From positions 372,001 through 436,000 of the forward strand of contig NZ_FQWW01000005.1 in NCBI RefSeq assembly GCF_900129795.1: a stretch of DNA of 64,000 nt. Reading direction: 5' to 3'. The notes under the pieces are model-generated. The model was not told the DNA's origin. It worked only from the letters and a program-made list of their open reading frames with translations, and searched no databases. Both the position numbers and the translations under genes were made by a program. How positions within the stretch are numbered: the stretch's first letter is position 1; every line of letters begins with the position of its first letter. This DNA comes from Flavobacterium sp. CF108 (GTDB lineage: Bacteria > Bacteroidota > Bacteroidia > Flavobacteriales > Flavobacteriaceae). This document shows, piece by piece, positions 19,280-28,676 of the stretch.

Positions 19280-20254
19280 TTAGTTTATTTTTTTTAGATT
19301 TTTATAATACCAATTAACGGCTTCTTTAAGCCCTTTTTCCATTGAATATTCCGGGTTATATTCCAATAATCTTTTTGCTTTTTCAATACTTGCTAAAGAA
19401 TGGGGAATATCACCTGCACGGTTTGGCCCATAAAGAATTTCAACATCTTTTATATTTGAATCAAACTCTGAAAGTTTATCACGCAACATATATACTAACT
19501 CATTTAAAGTTGTTCTATCTCCAAATGCAGTATTATAAACTGTATTAACAGCCTCACTATTTTGAGTTAAAATGGCTCTTTCATTCATTTGTATTACATT
19601 ATCTATATATGTAAAATCTCTAGAATAGTTACCATCTCCATTAATCAAAGGACTTTCATAATTCATAAATTGCATAACAAATTTCGGAATTACTGCTGCG
19701 TATGCTCCATTTGGATCTTGACGTCGACCAAAAACATTAAAATATCTCAACCCTATTGTTTCCAATCCATATATTTTACTAAAAATGTTAGCATATAATT
19801 CATTTACATATTTAGTAATTGCATATGGAGAAAGCGGATTACCAATCTTATCTTCAACTTTTGGTAATGATTCTGAGTCTCCATAAGTTGATGAACTTGC
19901 AGCGTATATAAAACGTTTGACTTTAGCATCTCTTGAAGCAACTAACATATTCAAAAAACCACTAACATTTACATCATTAGTCGTTATTGGATCATTTATA
20001 GATCGTGGGACAGAGCCTAAGGCTGCTTCATGCAGAACAAAATCAACTCCTTCTACTGCCGCTTTACAGTCCTCAAGATTTCTAATATCTCCTTCAATTA
20101 AGGTAAATTGATTATTAGCAAAAAAAGGCTCGATATTATGTCTATGTCCTGTTGAAAAATTATCAAGGCAAATAACTTGGTTTCCTTTTGCTAAAAAATA
20201 CTCGCATAAATTTGAACCTATAAACCCGGCTCCTCCTGTTATTAAAATTTTCAT
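19280..20254 (-). CDS. UDP-N-acetylglucosamine 4-epimerase, WbpP/TviC-like (copy A)
   Basis: 324-aa extended SDR: GGAGFIGSN near 7-15, SSSTYGDS near 120-127 and catalytic Y144/K148 in SPYAITKY. LRYFNVFGRRQDPNGAYAAVIPKF is characteristic of UDP-GlcNAc/GalNAc 4-epimerases. It is directly upstream of the dehydrogenase and abuts the Wzz-like gene (1-base overlap). A highly similar copy B lies at 28677-29660, with long identical stretches and differences concentrated in the first 60 residues and the C-terminal third. Confidence 0.9.
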   Translation of the reverse strand: MKILITGGAGFIGSNLCEYFLAKGNQVICLDNFSTGHRHNIEPFFANNQFTLIEGDIRNLEDCKAAVEGVDFVLHEAALGSVPRSINDPITTNDVNVSGFLNMLVASRDAKVKRFIYAASSSTYGDSESLPKVEDKIGNPLSPYAITKYVNELYANIFSKIYGLETIGLRYFNVFGRRQDPNGAYAAVIPKFVMQFMNYESPLINGDGNYSRDFTYIDNVIQMNERAILTQNSEAVNTVYNTAFGDRTTLNELVYMLRDKLSEFDSNIKDVEILYGPNRAGDIPHSLASIEKAKRLLEYNPEYSMEKGLKEAVNWYYKNLKKIN

Positions 20255-21318
20255 TAAATTGTATTTATAGTTTTTTTTAATACTAAAAAAACAGCAGTCA
20301 AAAAAGCTGCAATAAAAGCTCCTATAATCAATCCTTTTAATATTCCTAAATGTTCTTTTGCTAATGGTAATATGGGTGAATCAATTATTTGAATAAGGGG
20401 AGTTTCTTTACGTAGAGCAACTTTTGCTAATTCGGCTTGTTTTACTAATTCTGTCAATATTGCAGTATTTGCCTGAACATCAACCTGCCTTCTCGCAGAC
20501 GGAGTTCTTCGCACATTTAGAGCTGGATTTAAATTAAAAGTATTATCATTTGCAACAGCTACTCCAGTAATAGCACTATTAAGCTCTCTTCTAACAGAAT
20601 CTGTTTGCCTTTCAAGTATATCCATATTTAACCTTGCTTTTTTACTTTTGGTTTCAACATAAAACTTTCCCACTTGTTTGGCCAATGCTTCGCAAAAATA
20701 TTTAGCAAATAATTCGTTTTTTGAAGAAACATCAATAGTAATAATCGCAACTTTTTTATCTTTTTGGCCTACATTTAAACTTTCTTTAGATAGGTTTTCA
20801 TAAATTTTACCTAAAATACTATCTTGTATTCTTGTAAAACCAATTCTTTTGGTATTAGGTAAAAATTTTAATGATTTAAATTTATCATCATCTTCCCATT
20901 TTTTTCTCCAATTATTATTTTGGATATACATCTCAGCCAAAGAAATTAATTTCCCATCAACTTTAACAGGATTCAATAACGTTTGTTCGACCATACTGCG
21001 TGATTTAAATAATTCGGTCAAATTTGAACCTGTAAAAATCCCCCCTCCTTCACCACCAACATCCAAACCTAGTGAGGTTGCCAAACCTAATGCATTACCT
21101 AAACCTCCTCCCGTTTTTTCATCTTCTAAGGCAAAAGAAAGCGTAGCTGTGTAAATAGGTTTTTTTAAAATAGAGTAAGTAATCCCTAAACAACCACCAA
21201 TAAATCCAGCCAACAGTATAATTTTCCATTTTGATAACATAAAAAAGAACCATTCCTTTATTTTTTCTATTAATTCTTTTAACGAAATCTCGTTACTTTC
21301 ATCAATTACATTATTCAT
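20254..21318 (-). CDS. Wzz-type chain-length determinant / polysaccharide co-polymerase (no kinase domain)
   Basis: 354 aa with a membrane segment after residue 30 (WKIILLAGFIGGCLGITYSIL), a periplasmic region, and a second membrane segment near the C-terminus (LKGLIIGAFIAAFLTAVFLVL). The periplasmic part contains a low-complexity Gly-rich stretch (GGGLGNALGLATSLGLDVGG) and a QVDVQANTAILTELVKQAE helix near 285-300. No Walker motifs follow. It lies 6 bp after the SLBB export gene and presumably works with it. It is one of two co-polymerases in the locus. Confidence 0.87.
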   Translation of the reverse strand: MNNVIDESNEISLKELIEKIKEWFFFMLSKWKIILLAGFIGGCLGITYSILKKPIYTATLSFALEDEKTGGGLGNALGLATSLGLDVGGEGGGIFTGSNLTELFKSRSMVEQTLLNPVKVDGKLISLAEMYIQNNNWRKKWEDDDKFKSLKFLPNTKRIGFTRIQDSILGKIYENLSKESLNVGQKDKKVAIITIDVSSKNELFAKYFCEALAKQVGKFYVETKSKKARLNMDILERQTDSVRRELNSAITGVAVANDNTFNLNPALNVRRTPSARRQVDVQANTAILTELVKQAELAKVALRKETPLIQIIDSPILPLAKEHLGILKGLIIGAFIAAFLTAVFLVLKKTINTI

Positions 21319-21324
21319 AAAAAA

Positions 21325-23748
21325 TTATTTAAAAGCTGTAACAATTAATAAGGCCAAACTTGTTAACACACTGCCAATCCCAACCCATTCACCTGTTGAC
21401 ATTTTTTTTGTTTCTGGTTTTTCCGGAACAACAATTTGTGAATCTGGTGTAACTTTTGGATACGTTCTGAAAAATAAAAAAGATTTTGTAACTGATGCAT
21501 TACCATTGGGATATATAATGTAGGCTTTTTTCTTCCAGCCTTTACTATCAACACCTCCAACAGCATTAATATAATATTTAAATCCCTTTCCTCTTTGATA
21601 AGGAATTTCAGATGTAAGTAATACATTTCCTGTAACTTTAACTCCTTCACTGTAAGTAGATATTATAATTTCATCTCCAGGAAATAAGGTAACATTAGAA
21701 AAGTGATTTTTGTCTTTAACAATTTTCTCCCAATTAACAGGAATTGTAGAAAACTTTAAGTCCGTCTCCAATTTTTTTGACAATTTCTCGCTTAGAGTAT
21801 CATTTTGAGATAAATTTAAATCAATACTTTTTATCTTATCAATTTGTTCTTGTTTAATTGGCCTTTTAATCTTCATCCCTTCAATATTTGCTACAGAAGT
21901 TAACCCACCGGCTCTTGTTACAATATTGTAAACCGTTTCTTTTTTATTCGCCAAGACATATTTTCCAGGATATATAACAGCTCCACTTATAGTCACCATT
22001 TGAGGTTTTTCATATACAGCCAATCTTCTAATATTAATAACATCGAAAGGTTTTATAATAAAATTATTGACTTGTTCATTACTATCAGAGGTCATTTCGA
22101 ATTGAAGTAATTCTACTCTATTTAAATCAGAATCTTTTATCGCATCAGACTTAACCATTCTTGCAATTTCAACTCGTTTAGATGCAGAACCTGTTAACCC
22201 ACCAACCTGAACTATTAAATCATTTAATGTTAGGTTTTCAAAATAATCATATTCACCAGGATTTTTCACTTCTCCATCGATAGTTACTTTATAGTCCTCT
22301 CTAAAATCTAAAACCGAGTAAACTGTAATGATATCTTCTCTTTTTAATTCAATATCTGAATCTAGATTACCCGTTAATGCTGTACTCAAATCAATATTTA
22401 CAATTTCTGTTGTTAAATCAGGCTTCAAACGAATTATCCTAGCTCTTTTTGTATATGCATCTTCTTTAAGCCCTTCAGCACGTGCAATAATATCCGAAAC
22501 CCTCATTCCTTCAGAGAAAGAATAATAATCCGGTCTAAAAACTGCACCATCAATTTTAATACGATTTTCAAATCGATTCAGAATTTTAGTAACTCTAAAT
22601 ACATCTCCTGATTGTGGTATATAAGCATTAAAATCACTTTCGTTTATATCATGAACTTTAAACTCTTTGCCTGTTTTTTGTAAAACATTAACAGAAGCTG
22701 TATAGGCAAACTCGTTAAAACCTGAGGCAAAATTTAATAAATCAGAAAACGTTTCGTTGTTTTTCATTTCAAAAATTCCCGGACGCTTCACTTCGCCTTC
22801 AACAATAACTCGATGGCTATATGCCGGAATTCGAATAACATCATTTTCTTTTAAACTAATATTATCAGATTGATCACCTTTAACTAAAAATCTATAGATA
22901 TCTATATTTTTGTAAACTTTGTTGTTTCGAATTAATTCAATATTTCTATAACTACCATTTTTACCAGGACCTCCTGCCAAATGTAAAGCATTATATACTG
23001 TAGCTAAAGATGATATTGAATAATTGCCAGGTTGCTTACCTCCAACTACTGTTATCTTGATAGTACGTATTTGACCTAAACTAACGCTAACTTGAGATTG
23101 TCCAGATTGAACTGTACTATAAACTCTTGCTATCGCTGATTTAATTTTATGAGTTGCAGCCTCAATTGACATTCCTGAAACAGCAATTTGCCCTACATTT
23201 TGAATTGTAATTTTGCCTTCAACATTTACTGCAATACTTGCATTATATTCTTGCACTCCATAAATACTTACTTGTAATTCATCACCAGGCCCTAATATAT
23301 AGTTCATTGGGGTTGCCAATTTTAAATCTGGTTCAAAGTTCAATGTGGGGTTATCAAAAAGTTCAGAACCAAAAATTAATGCATTTATTGAATCTTTTAC
23401 TTTGTTATTTAAGATTTTTTCTTGATTTCTTCCAAATTTATTTTTATTTTCAATATCTTGACGAGTGTTATTAGCATTATTTGCAGGTCCATTTGACAAA
23501 TTGTTTAACCTAACTCGTAATTTATTAAACTCATTCTGGCTCATACCTTTTGATATAGCCATTGGCTCGGCTTGATCAACAGTCATATTGTTGCTCTTTA
23601 ATTGTGCATCAATTTTAACAATATCATCTTGGGATAAGTTATCTACATTTATAGTACTTAAATCTTTTGATTTAAAAATATTTTGCGCATTTATACTAAA
23701 TGAGACTATAATAAAAATTAAAGTAAGAACGTATCTTATTTTTTTCAT
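21325..23748 (-). CDS. Large SLBB-domain polysaccharide export protein
   Basis: 807 aa. A signal peptide (about 1-21, ending INAQN) is followed by a charged linker, a poly-export domain near 150-235 (ILGPGDELQVSIYG) and a series of SLBB domains (for example VVGGKQPGNYSISSLATVYN, VEGEVKRPGIFEM, IDGEVKNPGEYDYF, ISGAVIYPGKYVL). A hydrophobic C-terminal helix (GIGSVLTSLALLIVTAF) may insert in the outer membrane. It is about three times the size of the Wza-like lipoprotein at 32132-32920. It likely forms the outer-membrane exit path with the adjacent Wzz-like protein. Confidence 0.9.
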   Translation of the reverse strand: MKKIRYVLTLIFIIVSFSINAQNIFKSKDLSTINVDNLSQDDIVKIDAQLKSNNMTVDQAEPMAISKGMSQNEFNKLRVRLNNLSNGPANNANNTRQDIENKNKFGRNQEKILNNKVKDSINALIFGSELFDNPTLNFEPDLKLATPMNYILGPGDELQVSIYGVQEYNASIAVNVEGKITIQNVGQIAVSGMSIEAATHKIKSAIARVYSTVQSGQSQVSVSLGQIRTIKITVVGGKQPGNYSISSLATVYNALHLAGGPGKNGSYRNIELIRNNKVYKNIDIYRFLVKGDQSDNISLKENDVIRIPAYSHRVIVEGEVKRPGIFEMKNNETFSDLLNFASGFNEFAYTASVNVLQKTGKEFKVHDINESDFNAYIPQSGDVFRVTKILNRFENRIKIDGAVFRPDYYSFSEGMRVSDIIARAEGLKEDAYTKRARIIRLKPDLTTEIVNIDLSTALTGNLDSDIELKREDIITVYSVLDFREDYKVTIDGEVKNPGEYDYFENLTLNDLIVQVGGLTGSASKRVEIARMVKSDAIKDSDLNRVELLQFEMTSDSNEQVNNFIIKPFDVINIRRLAVYEKPQMVTISGAVIYPGKYVLANKKETVYNIVTRAGGLTSVANIEGMKIKRPIKQEQIDKIKSIDLNLSQNDTLSEKLSKKLETDLKFSTIPVNWEKIVKDKNHFSNVTLFPGDEIIISTYSEGVKVTGNVLLTSEIPYQRGKGFKYYINAVGGVDSKGWKKKAYIIYPNGNASVTKSFLFFRTYPKVTPDSQIVVPEKPETKKMSTGEWVGIGSVLTSLALLIVTAFK

Positions 23749-23791
23749 AATTAATTATTAATTTAATTAAAGGCTAAACTATTCAAATATT

Positions 23792-24838
23792 TTAAGAATA
23801 CTGTTTTTTATAATAATCTTTATATGCGCCAGAAGTAACACTTTCTAACCACTTTTCATTATTAAGATACCAATTGATTGTTTTTTCTAGTCCCTCTTCA
23901 AAAGTAACTGTTGGCTTCCAGCCTAGCTCTTTATTAATTTTTGTAGCATCGATTGCATATCTTAAATCATGACCTGGTCTATCTTTAACGTAAGTAATTA
24001 ATTTTTGAGAAGTACCATCAATTCTTTCTAATTTTTTATCCATAATTTGGCATAATAATTTAACCAAATCAATATTTTTCCATTCATTAAAACCGCCAAT
24101 ATTATAAGTCTCATGATTTTTACCATCATGAAAAACTAAATCTATTGCCATAGCGTGATCTTCCACAAATAACCAGTCACGAGTATAATTTCCATCACCA
24201 TAAACTGGTAATGGTTTATTATTAATAATATTATTAATAAAAAGTGGAATTAGTTTTTCTGGAAAATGATAAGATCCATAATTATTTGAGCAATTCGTTA
24301 AAACGTATGGCAAGCCATATGTTTCTCCATATGCTCTAACAAAATGGTCAGAACTAGCTTTTGAAGCTGAATAAGGTGAATTTGGATCATAAGCTGTGGT
24401 TTCTGTAAAAAGGCCTTCAGCTCCTAGAGATCCGAAAACTTCATCAGTGCTTATATGGTAAAATCTTTTTCCTTCAAAGTTATTTTTCCATTGATTCTTT
24501 GCTGCGTTTAAAAGATTCATGGTCCCAATTACATTTGTTTTTACAAAAGCTAAAGGATCCTCAATAGAACGATCAACATGTGATTCTGCTGCTAAATGCA
24601 AAATACCATCAAAATTATGTTGTAAAAAAAGATCATTAATAAAGCTTTCATCAACGATATCGCCTTTCACGAAAGTATAATTTGATTTATTTTCAATATC
24701 TTTTATATTTTCAAGATTTCCTGCATAAGTTAAAGAATCCAAATTAAAAATTTGATAATTTGGATATTTATTCACAAAACGCCTTACTACATGAGAACCA
24801 ATAAAGCCAGCGCCGCCAGTTATAAGAATTTTTTTCAT
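23792..24838 (-). CDS. rfbB: dTDP-glucose 4,6-dehydratase (RmlB)
   Basis: 348-aa SDR: GGAGFIGSHVVRRF near 8-21, STDEVFGSLG and catalytic YSASKASSDH (YxxxK), then NCSNNYG and YGDGNYTRDWLFVEDH. It makes dTDP-4-keto-6-deoxyglucose, the branch point for L-rhamnose (rfbC/D) and for the 3-amino sugar (fdtA/B block). It is separated from rfbA/C/D by more than 20 kb within one transcriptional direction. Confidence 0.97.
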   Translation of the reverse strand: MKKILITGGAGFIGSHVVRRFVNKYPNYQIFNLDSLTYAGNLENIKDIENKSNYTFVKGDIVDESFINDLFLQHNFDGILHLAAESHVDRSIEDPLAFVKTNVIGTMNLLNAAKNQWKNNFEGKRFYHISTDEVFGSLGAEGLFTETTAYDPNSPYSASKASSDHFVRAYGETYGLPYVLTNCSNNYGSYHFPEKLIPLFINNIINNKPLPVYGDGNYTRDWLFVEDHAMAIDLVFHDGKNHETYNIGGFNEWKNIDLVKLLCQIMDKKLERIDGTSQKLITYVKDRPGHDLRYAIDATKINKELGWKPTVTFEEGLEKTINWYLNNEKWLESVTSGAYKDYYKKQYS

Positions 24839-24849
24839 TTAAACTTCAA

Positions 24850-25857
24850 TTAATTTAATAAATCTGAATTTTGCCTTTCTAATTCATTATACACATCTTT
24901 TACGTCTTGTGAATTTTCTTTTTGCAAAATTAAATTAGCTGTATTAGTATGAACAAATATAGTATTACTTAACCCTAAAAAAGTTGTATGACTTTCACAG
25001 CCTATAACCATATTGCCATTTTTATCTATTGGATAATCCTTTGATACCAAATATTCATAAACAGATTCAAACGAACCTAAATCTGACCACGAAAAAGAAG
25101 CCGGAACAACTTTAATTTTTTTACTTCTTTCCATTACGGCATAATCTATGCTAATAGATGGAATTTCTAACGATAAATCTAAATCGAGAAAACCATCTTT
25201 ACTTGATTCCCAAACAGCTTTAGATTTGTTGTAAACATCTGGTTGAAACTGCTTCAATTCTTCTAATAGAACTCCTGCTTTAAAACAAAACATTCCGCTA
25301 TTCCATAAAAAATTACCTCTTGCTATAAATTCTTTTGCAGTAGTTTTATTTGGTTTTTCTCTAAATGATAATACTTTATCTCCTTTTGATTCTATATAAC
25401 CATAACCCGTTTCTGGCTTAGTTGGAATAATTCCAAAGGTAACTATAAAACCGTCTCGCGCTTTAAAAACCGCTGCTTGAATAGCATCATTGTAGGCATC
25501 CATCTTATCTATAATGTGATCAGATGGTGTTATAATCAAGATGTCTTCCGGATTTGAAGCAAATGCTGCAAAAGCAATTGCCGCTGCAGTATTTCTTGGA
25601 GTAGCCTCAACAATATTTACATAAGCAGTCTTAGTTTTATCCATTACTTTCCCACTCAAATGATGATTATCTACATTTCCAACCACCATTACTTTATCTG
25701 CAAGATGACTATTACGATCAACTGTCATCTCAAACAAAGATTTATTTTCAAAAATTTCTAAATATTGCTTTGGCTGGCTTTTACGAGAAAGAGGCCATAA
25801 TCGACTTCCTACTCCTCCTGTTAAAATTACATGTATAATCGATTCTTTTTTTTTCAT
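24850..25857 (-). CDS. manC: Mannose-1-phosphate guanylyltransferase (short form)
   Basis: 335 aa. GGVGSRLWPLSRKSQPKQYL near 15-34 is the GDP-mannose pyrophosphorylase signature, with ATPRNTAAAIAFAA, ITPSDHII and FREKPNKTTAKEF. Only the nucleotidyltransferase and short beta-helix part is present; the C-terminal phosphomannose isomerase domain of bifunctional ManC/AlgA is missing. GDP-mannose is the product. No GDP-sugar modifying gene (gmd, fcl) is visible, so mannose itself is likely used. It is the first intact gene after the terminator and remnant-containing gap. Confidence 0.93.
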   Translation of the reverse strand: MKKKESIIHVILTGGVGSRLWPLSRKSQPKQYLEIFENKSLFEMTVDRNSHLADKVMVVGNVDNHHLSGKVMDKTKTAYVNIVEATPRNTAAAIAFAAFASNPEDILIITPSDHIIDKMDAYNDAIQAAVFKARDGFIVTFGIIPTKPETGYGYIESKGDKVLSFREKPNKTTAKEFIARGNFLWNSGMFCFKAGVLLEELKQFQPDVYNKSKAVWESSKDGFLDLDLSLEIPSISIDYAVMERSKKIKVVPASFSWSDLGSFESVYEYLVSKDYPIDKNGNMVIGCESHTTFLGLSNTIFVHTNTANLILQKENSQDVKDVYNELERQNSDLLN

Positions 25858-25887
25858 TTTTTTAAATTAAATAAAGGTTGAAAAGCA

Positions 25888-26210
25888 CTACAGCCTATTA
25901 TGACCAGCAACTTTAAACTTCTTTTTACATCATATAATAAACTGCTCTCTTTTGCAATTCAGAAAAATTTAATTTAAAATTCCTGATATGCTACTCCTAA
26001 AATTATAGCATCAAATATTGTAACTATTATTTTTAACATCTAGATGTTTCAAAAAAATAAAGCTCAGCTTAGGTACTTGAGATTTTTTTTATCATTAGCT
26101 TTACAAATATGCGAAGCAAGAATTCGATTTGCTGTCATTTAAACGTAGTACTATTAAAATTATTTCAGAATGATCTTCAAATTCTTGCGCCCTATATGAT
26201 CAAATAATTG
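25888..26210 (-). pseudogene. Decayed UDP-HexNAc dehydrogenase (TviB/WbpA-like) C-terminal remnant
   Basis: Translating the minus strand in shifting frames recovers pieces of the C-terminal half of the intact 17959-19233 enzyme, in order. EFEDHSEIILIVLRLNDS (26184-26131) matches EFGYHPEIILAGRRLNDS; KLMIKK (about 26102-26084) matches KLMIKKG; FDAIILGVAYQEF (26015-25977) matches FDAIVLGVAHNEF; KESSLLYDVKRSLKL (25953-25909) matches KELSVIYDVKNFLKS. Frames are broken by stops and small indels, and about 150 bp seems lost between KLMIKK and FDAI. The old stop codon is probably at 25888-25890. Codons differ from the intact copy, so this is an old paralogue, not a recent duplicate. Confidence 0.85.
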
Positions 26211-26490
26211 CCTGAATTGTTGAAATAACCATTATGAAATCTAGATTAACGTATACGTATCATTAAAATAAATATTTTTTAAGCTATGTGAATATCCTGT
26301 GATAATCTACCTTAAGATAATATTCATCTTCAATTCCTTAATGTGTTGCAAAAATCTGATTAAAAAAAAATAAAAACACATTTAACCTCAAATAGGTATT
26401 CTTATTTTCTCCCTCCAAGTCATTAAAATTCACGGCTTCGCCCTTCTGAGTCACAAAAAATGAGACCAGACTACGTAAAATTATTTTCGG

Positions 26491-26498
26491 CAAATATA
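26491..26498 (-). promoter_or_regulatory. Possible -10 box (TATATTTG) upstream of manC
   Basis: The minus strand reads TATATTTG, matching the Bacteroidota -10 consensus TAnnTTTG. No TTG is found at the usual 17-23 base spacing (the nearest, at 26509-26511, is only 10 bases away), so support is weak. It lies downstream of the terminator and about 630 bp before manC. Confidence 0.25.
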
Positions 26499-26610
26499 AG
26501 ATAAAAGTCAATTTATTCACTACAGTTTTTTGCAATACTTAGTAAAACATAGAATTAGAGACATTTAAAACCATAATACCTTAATAACCAATGTGTAATA
26601 AAATGTTTAC

Positions 26611-26655
26611 AAAAAAAACAGAGAATAAAACTCATATAATGAAATTTTATTCTCT
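26611..26655 (-). terminator. Intrinsic terminator after the NusG-like gene
   Basis: A perfect 11-bp inverted repeat (AGAGAATAAAA / TTTTATTCTCT, 26620-26630 and 26645-26655) with a 14-base loop is followed on the minus strand by one G and a run of eight T. It begins 57 bp past the NusG-like stop codon and separates the first five genes of the locus from the rest. It would end transcription unless antiterminated. Confidence 0.85.
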
Positions 26656-26712
26656 TTATAATTTTAGAAAGATAACAAAAGAAGAAATCTCTATGTACTA
26701 GACCTATTTATT

Positions 26713-27177
26713 TTACTTGTATTTAATTTTTAATACACATCCCAAAGATTCAAGAACTAAAATATAATGTGTGTTTGAAACTTCCTGAACAATCGCACTT
26801 TGATTATTAAAAGCACCTGATTCTAGTTTTATTTTGTCACCAACATGAAATGGTAAGACAGAAGCGTCGGCAATATTTGAAGCTTTAAGACTATTTTTTA
26901 TTATATTAATTTCTTCATCACGAACAATTGCCGGCTTTCCTAGCCAAAATAAATATCTCACAACTCCCGCTATTTCAAATACTGAATTTCTCTCGCTATC
27001 TGGTAATTGTATAAAAACATAAGAATTGAAAAGTGGCATTTCAATCTTTTTTTTTCTATCTGACCATTGTTTTATTTTAGTTACTAATGGACAATAGCAC
27101 TCTATTCCTATTTCAGTAAGTCGTTCAGCAACTTTTTTTTCCCATTTCGGTTTTGTATAAATCACATACCAATTCAT
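26713..27177 (-). CDS. NusG-like specialised elongation factor (UpxY/RfaH-type)
   Basis: 154 aa. The NGN domain covers about 1-100 (MNWYVIYTKPKWEKKVAERL, PLFNSYVFIQL, FEIAGVVRYLFWLGKPA) and a KOW domain about 108-140 (FHVGDKIKLESGAFNNQSAI). Housekeeping NusG of Bacteroidota is longer and sits in the secE-rplK cluster; this short copy inside a polysaccharide locus is the UpxY/RfaH pattern. UpxY proteins of Bacteroides antiterminate their own capsule operons. Here it sits 85 bp after ugd and directly before a terminator and the biosynthetic genes, which fits antitermination of the downstream 26 kb. That role is inference. Confidence 0.88.
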   Translation of the reverse strand: MNWYVIYTKPKWEKKVAERLTEIGIECYCPLVTKIKQWSDRKKKIEMPLFNSYVFIQLPDSERNSVFEIAGVVRYLFWLGKPAIVRDEEINIIKNSLKASNIADASVLPFHVGDKIKLESGAFNNQSAIVQEVSNTHYILVLESLGCVLKIKYK

Positions 27178-27262
27178 AATTTCTATTTTTATTGAAAATA
27201 AACCTTAAACCAACCGCTTTCTTCTCTCTTCATATTAAATCTTATCCCAATAGAAAATTCCA

Positions 27263-28654
27263 TTAAGAACCTATTCCTTTATATACAAACCCAATTGATT
27301 CTAACTTTTTAGCATCTAGAATATTTCTTCCATCAAAAACAAATGCAGGTTTGTGCATTGATTCATATATTTTTTGCCAATCATAAGTTGTAAATTCATC
27401 CCATTCGGTTAATACTGCTATAGCATGTGAATCTTTACAAGCATCATAAGCATCCTCAAATATTGTTAACGAATTAATATTTTCTTCAGCGCTTCTGGTT
27501 TCTAAATAATCTAAATCGCTTAGCATTTTATTTCTTGATACTTTTGGATCATATACAGAAATCTTTGCCTGTTCATTTATTAAATCATCAGCCACATAAA
27601 TTGCAGCAGATTCGCGTGTATCATTTGTATCTTTTTTGAAAGCCCAGCCTAAAAAAGTAATTTTTTTATCAGCAACAGTATTATATAAAGTCTGAACAAT
27701 TTTATTTGAAAATCTTCTTTTTTGATGGTCATTCATAATTATAACCTGCTCCCAATAATCTGCCACTTCATTTAAACCATAAGTCTTAGCAATATAAACT
27801 AAGTTTAGTATATCTTTTTGAAAACAAGACCCTCCAAAACCAACGGACGCCTTTAAAAACTTAGGCCCAATTCTACTATCCATTCCAATTGCTCTAGCAA
27901 CTTCATTTACATCTGCTCCAGTTTTTTCACATAGTTCAGACATGGCATTGATAGATGAAATACGTTGTGCTAAAAATGCGTTAGCTGTTAATTTAGATAA
28001 TTCTGATGACCAAACATTTGTCGTTAGAATCTTATCTCTACTAACCCAATTTGCATAAACATTTACTAAAGCATTAATTGCCGTCTCTCCTTCGGGAGTT
28101 GTGTCTCCACCAATTAAAATTCTGTCAGGGTTTAATAGATCTGTAACAGCAGTTCCTTCGGCTAAAAATTCAGGATTTGATAAAATTTGAAATTGTACAC
28201 CATTACCCGTATTATCCAATATGCTTTTTATAGCTTCGGCTGTTCGAACTGGCAAAGTAGATTTTTCTACTACAATTTTATTTTGCTTGGCAACTTTTGC
28301 AATTTGTCTCGCACATAACTCAATATATTTTAAATCAGCTGCCATACCTTTTCCTTTACCATAGGTTTTCGTAGGAGTATTAACCGAAATAAAGATTATT
28401 TGCGCTTCGTCAATTGCTTTTTCTACTTCTGTTGAAAAAAACAAATTTCTTCCTCTTGCTTCTGCAACAATTTCTGCAAGTCCAGGTTCATAAATAGGAA
28501 TATTATCAGTATTTGGATCATTCCAATCTTTAATTCTTTGTTCATTCAAATCTACAACAGTAACTTGAATATGTGGGCATTTTTGTGCAATTACGGCCAT
28601 TGTAGGACCTCCAACATATCCAGCTCCTATGCAGCAAATTTTTGTAATTTCCAT
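27263..28654 (-). CDS. ugd: UDP-glucose 6-dehydrogenase (animal-like UGDH type)
   Basis: 463 aa. [18 protein letters not shown] (10-27), [18 protein letters not shown] and the catalytic C277 in FGGSCFQKD resemble the UGDH form found in animals and many Bacteroidota rather than the shorter TuaD/KfiD form. It makes UDP-glucuronic acid. It is distinct from the 424-aa HexNAc dehydrogenase (different signature around the catalytic Cys). It lies 22 bp after epimerase copy B. Confidence 0.94.
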   Translation of the reverse strand: MEITKICCIGAGYVGGPTMAVIAQKCPHIQVTVVDLNEQRIKDWNDPNTDNIPIYEPGLAEIVAEARGRNLFFSTEVEKAIDEAQIIFISVNTPTKTYGKGKGMAADLKYIELCARQIAKVAKQNKIVVEKSTLPVRTAEAIKSILDNTGNGVQFQILSNPEFLAEGTAVTDLLNPDRILIGGDTTPEGETAINALVNVYANWVSRDKILTTNVWSSELSKLTANAFLAQRISSINAMSELCEKTGADVNEVARAIGMDSRIGPKFLKASVGFGGSCFQKDILNLVYIAKTYGLNEVADYWEQVIIMNDHQKRRFSNKIVQTLYNTVADKKITFLGWAFKKDTNDTRESAAIYVADDLINEQAKISVYDPKVSRNKMLSDLDYLETRSAEENINSLTIFEDAYDACKDSHAIAVLTEWDEFTTYDWQKIYESMHKPAFVFDGRNILDAKKLESIGFVYKGIGS

Positions 28655-28676
28655 TTACTATAATTATTATCTTTAT

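Larger units (their letters stand above)
25858..26712 (-). other. 855-bp gap: gene remnant, terminator, no intact gene
   Basis: Between the NusG-like gene and manC no intact coding region is supported. The part next to manC (25888-26210) is a decayed dehydrogenase. The part next to the NusG-like gene holds a strong intrinsic terminator (26611-26655). The middle (about 26260-26600) is AT-rich, with a TAnnTTTG-like -10 box at 26491-26498 (minus). A 65-codon minus-strand open frame at 26338-26535 has no recognisable features. Confidence 0.75.

Noticed and set aside
26249..26258. Palindrome ACGTATACGT as a regulator site
   Set aside because: A single 10-bp palindrome in AT-rich DNA without a second copy or a known regulator match.
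26338..26535. 65-codon minus-strand open frame in the gap before manC
   Set aside because: Low-complexity, Phe/Asn-rich, no family resemblance, no promoter or coding-like spacing, and it sits in a decaying region.
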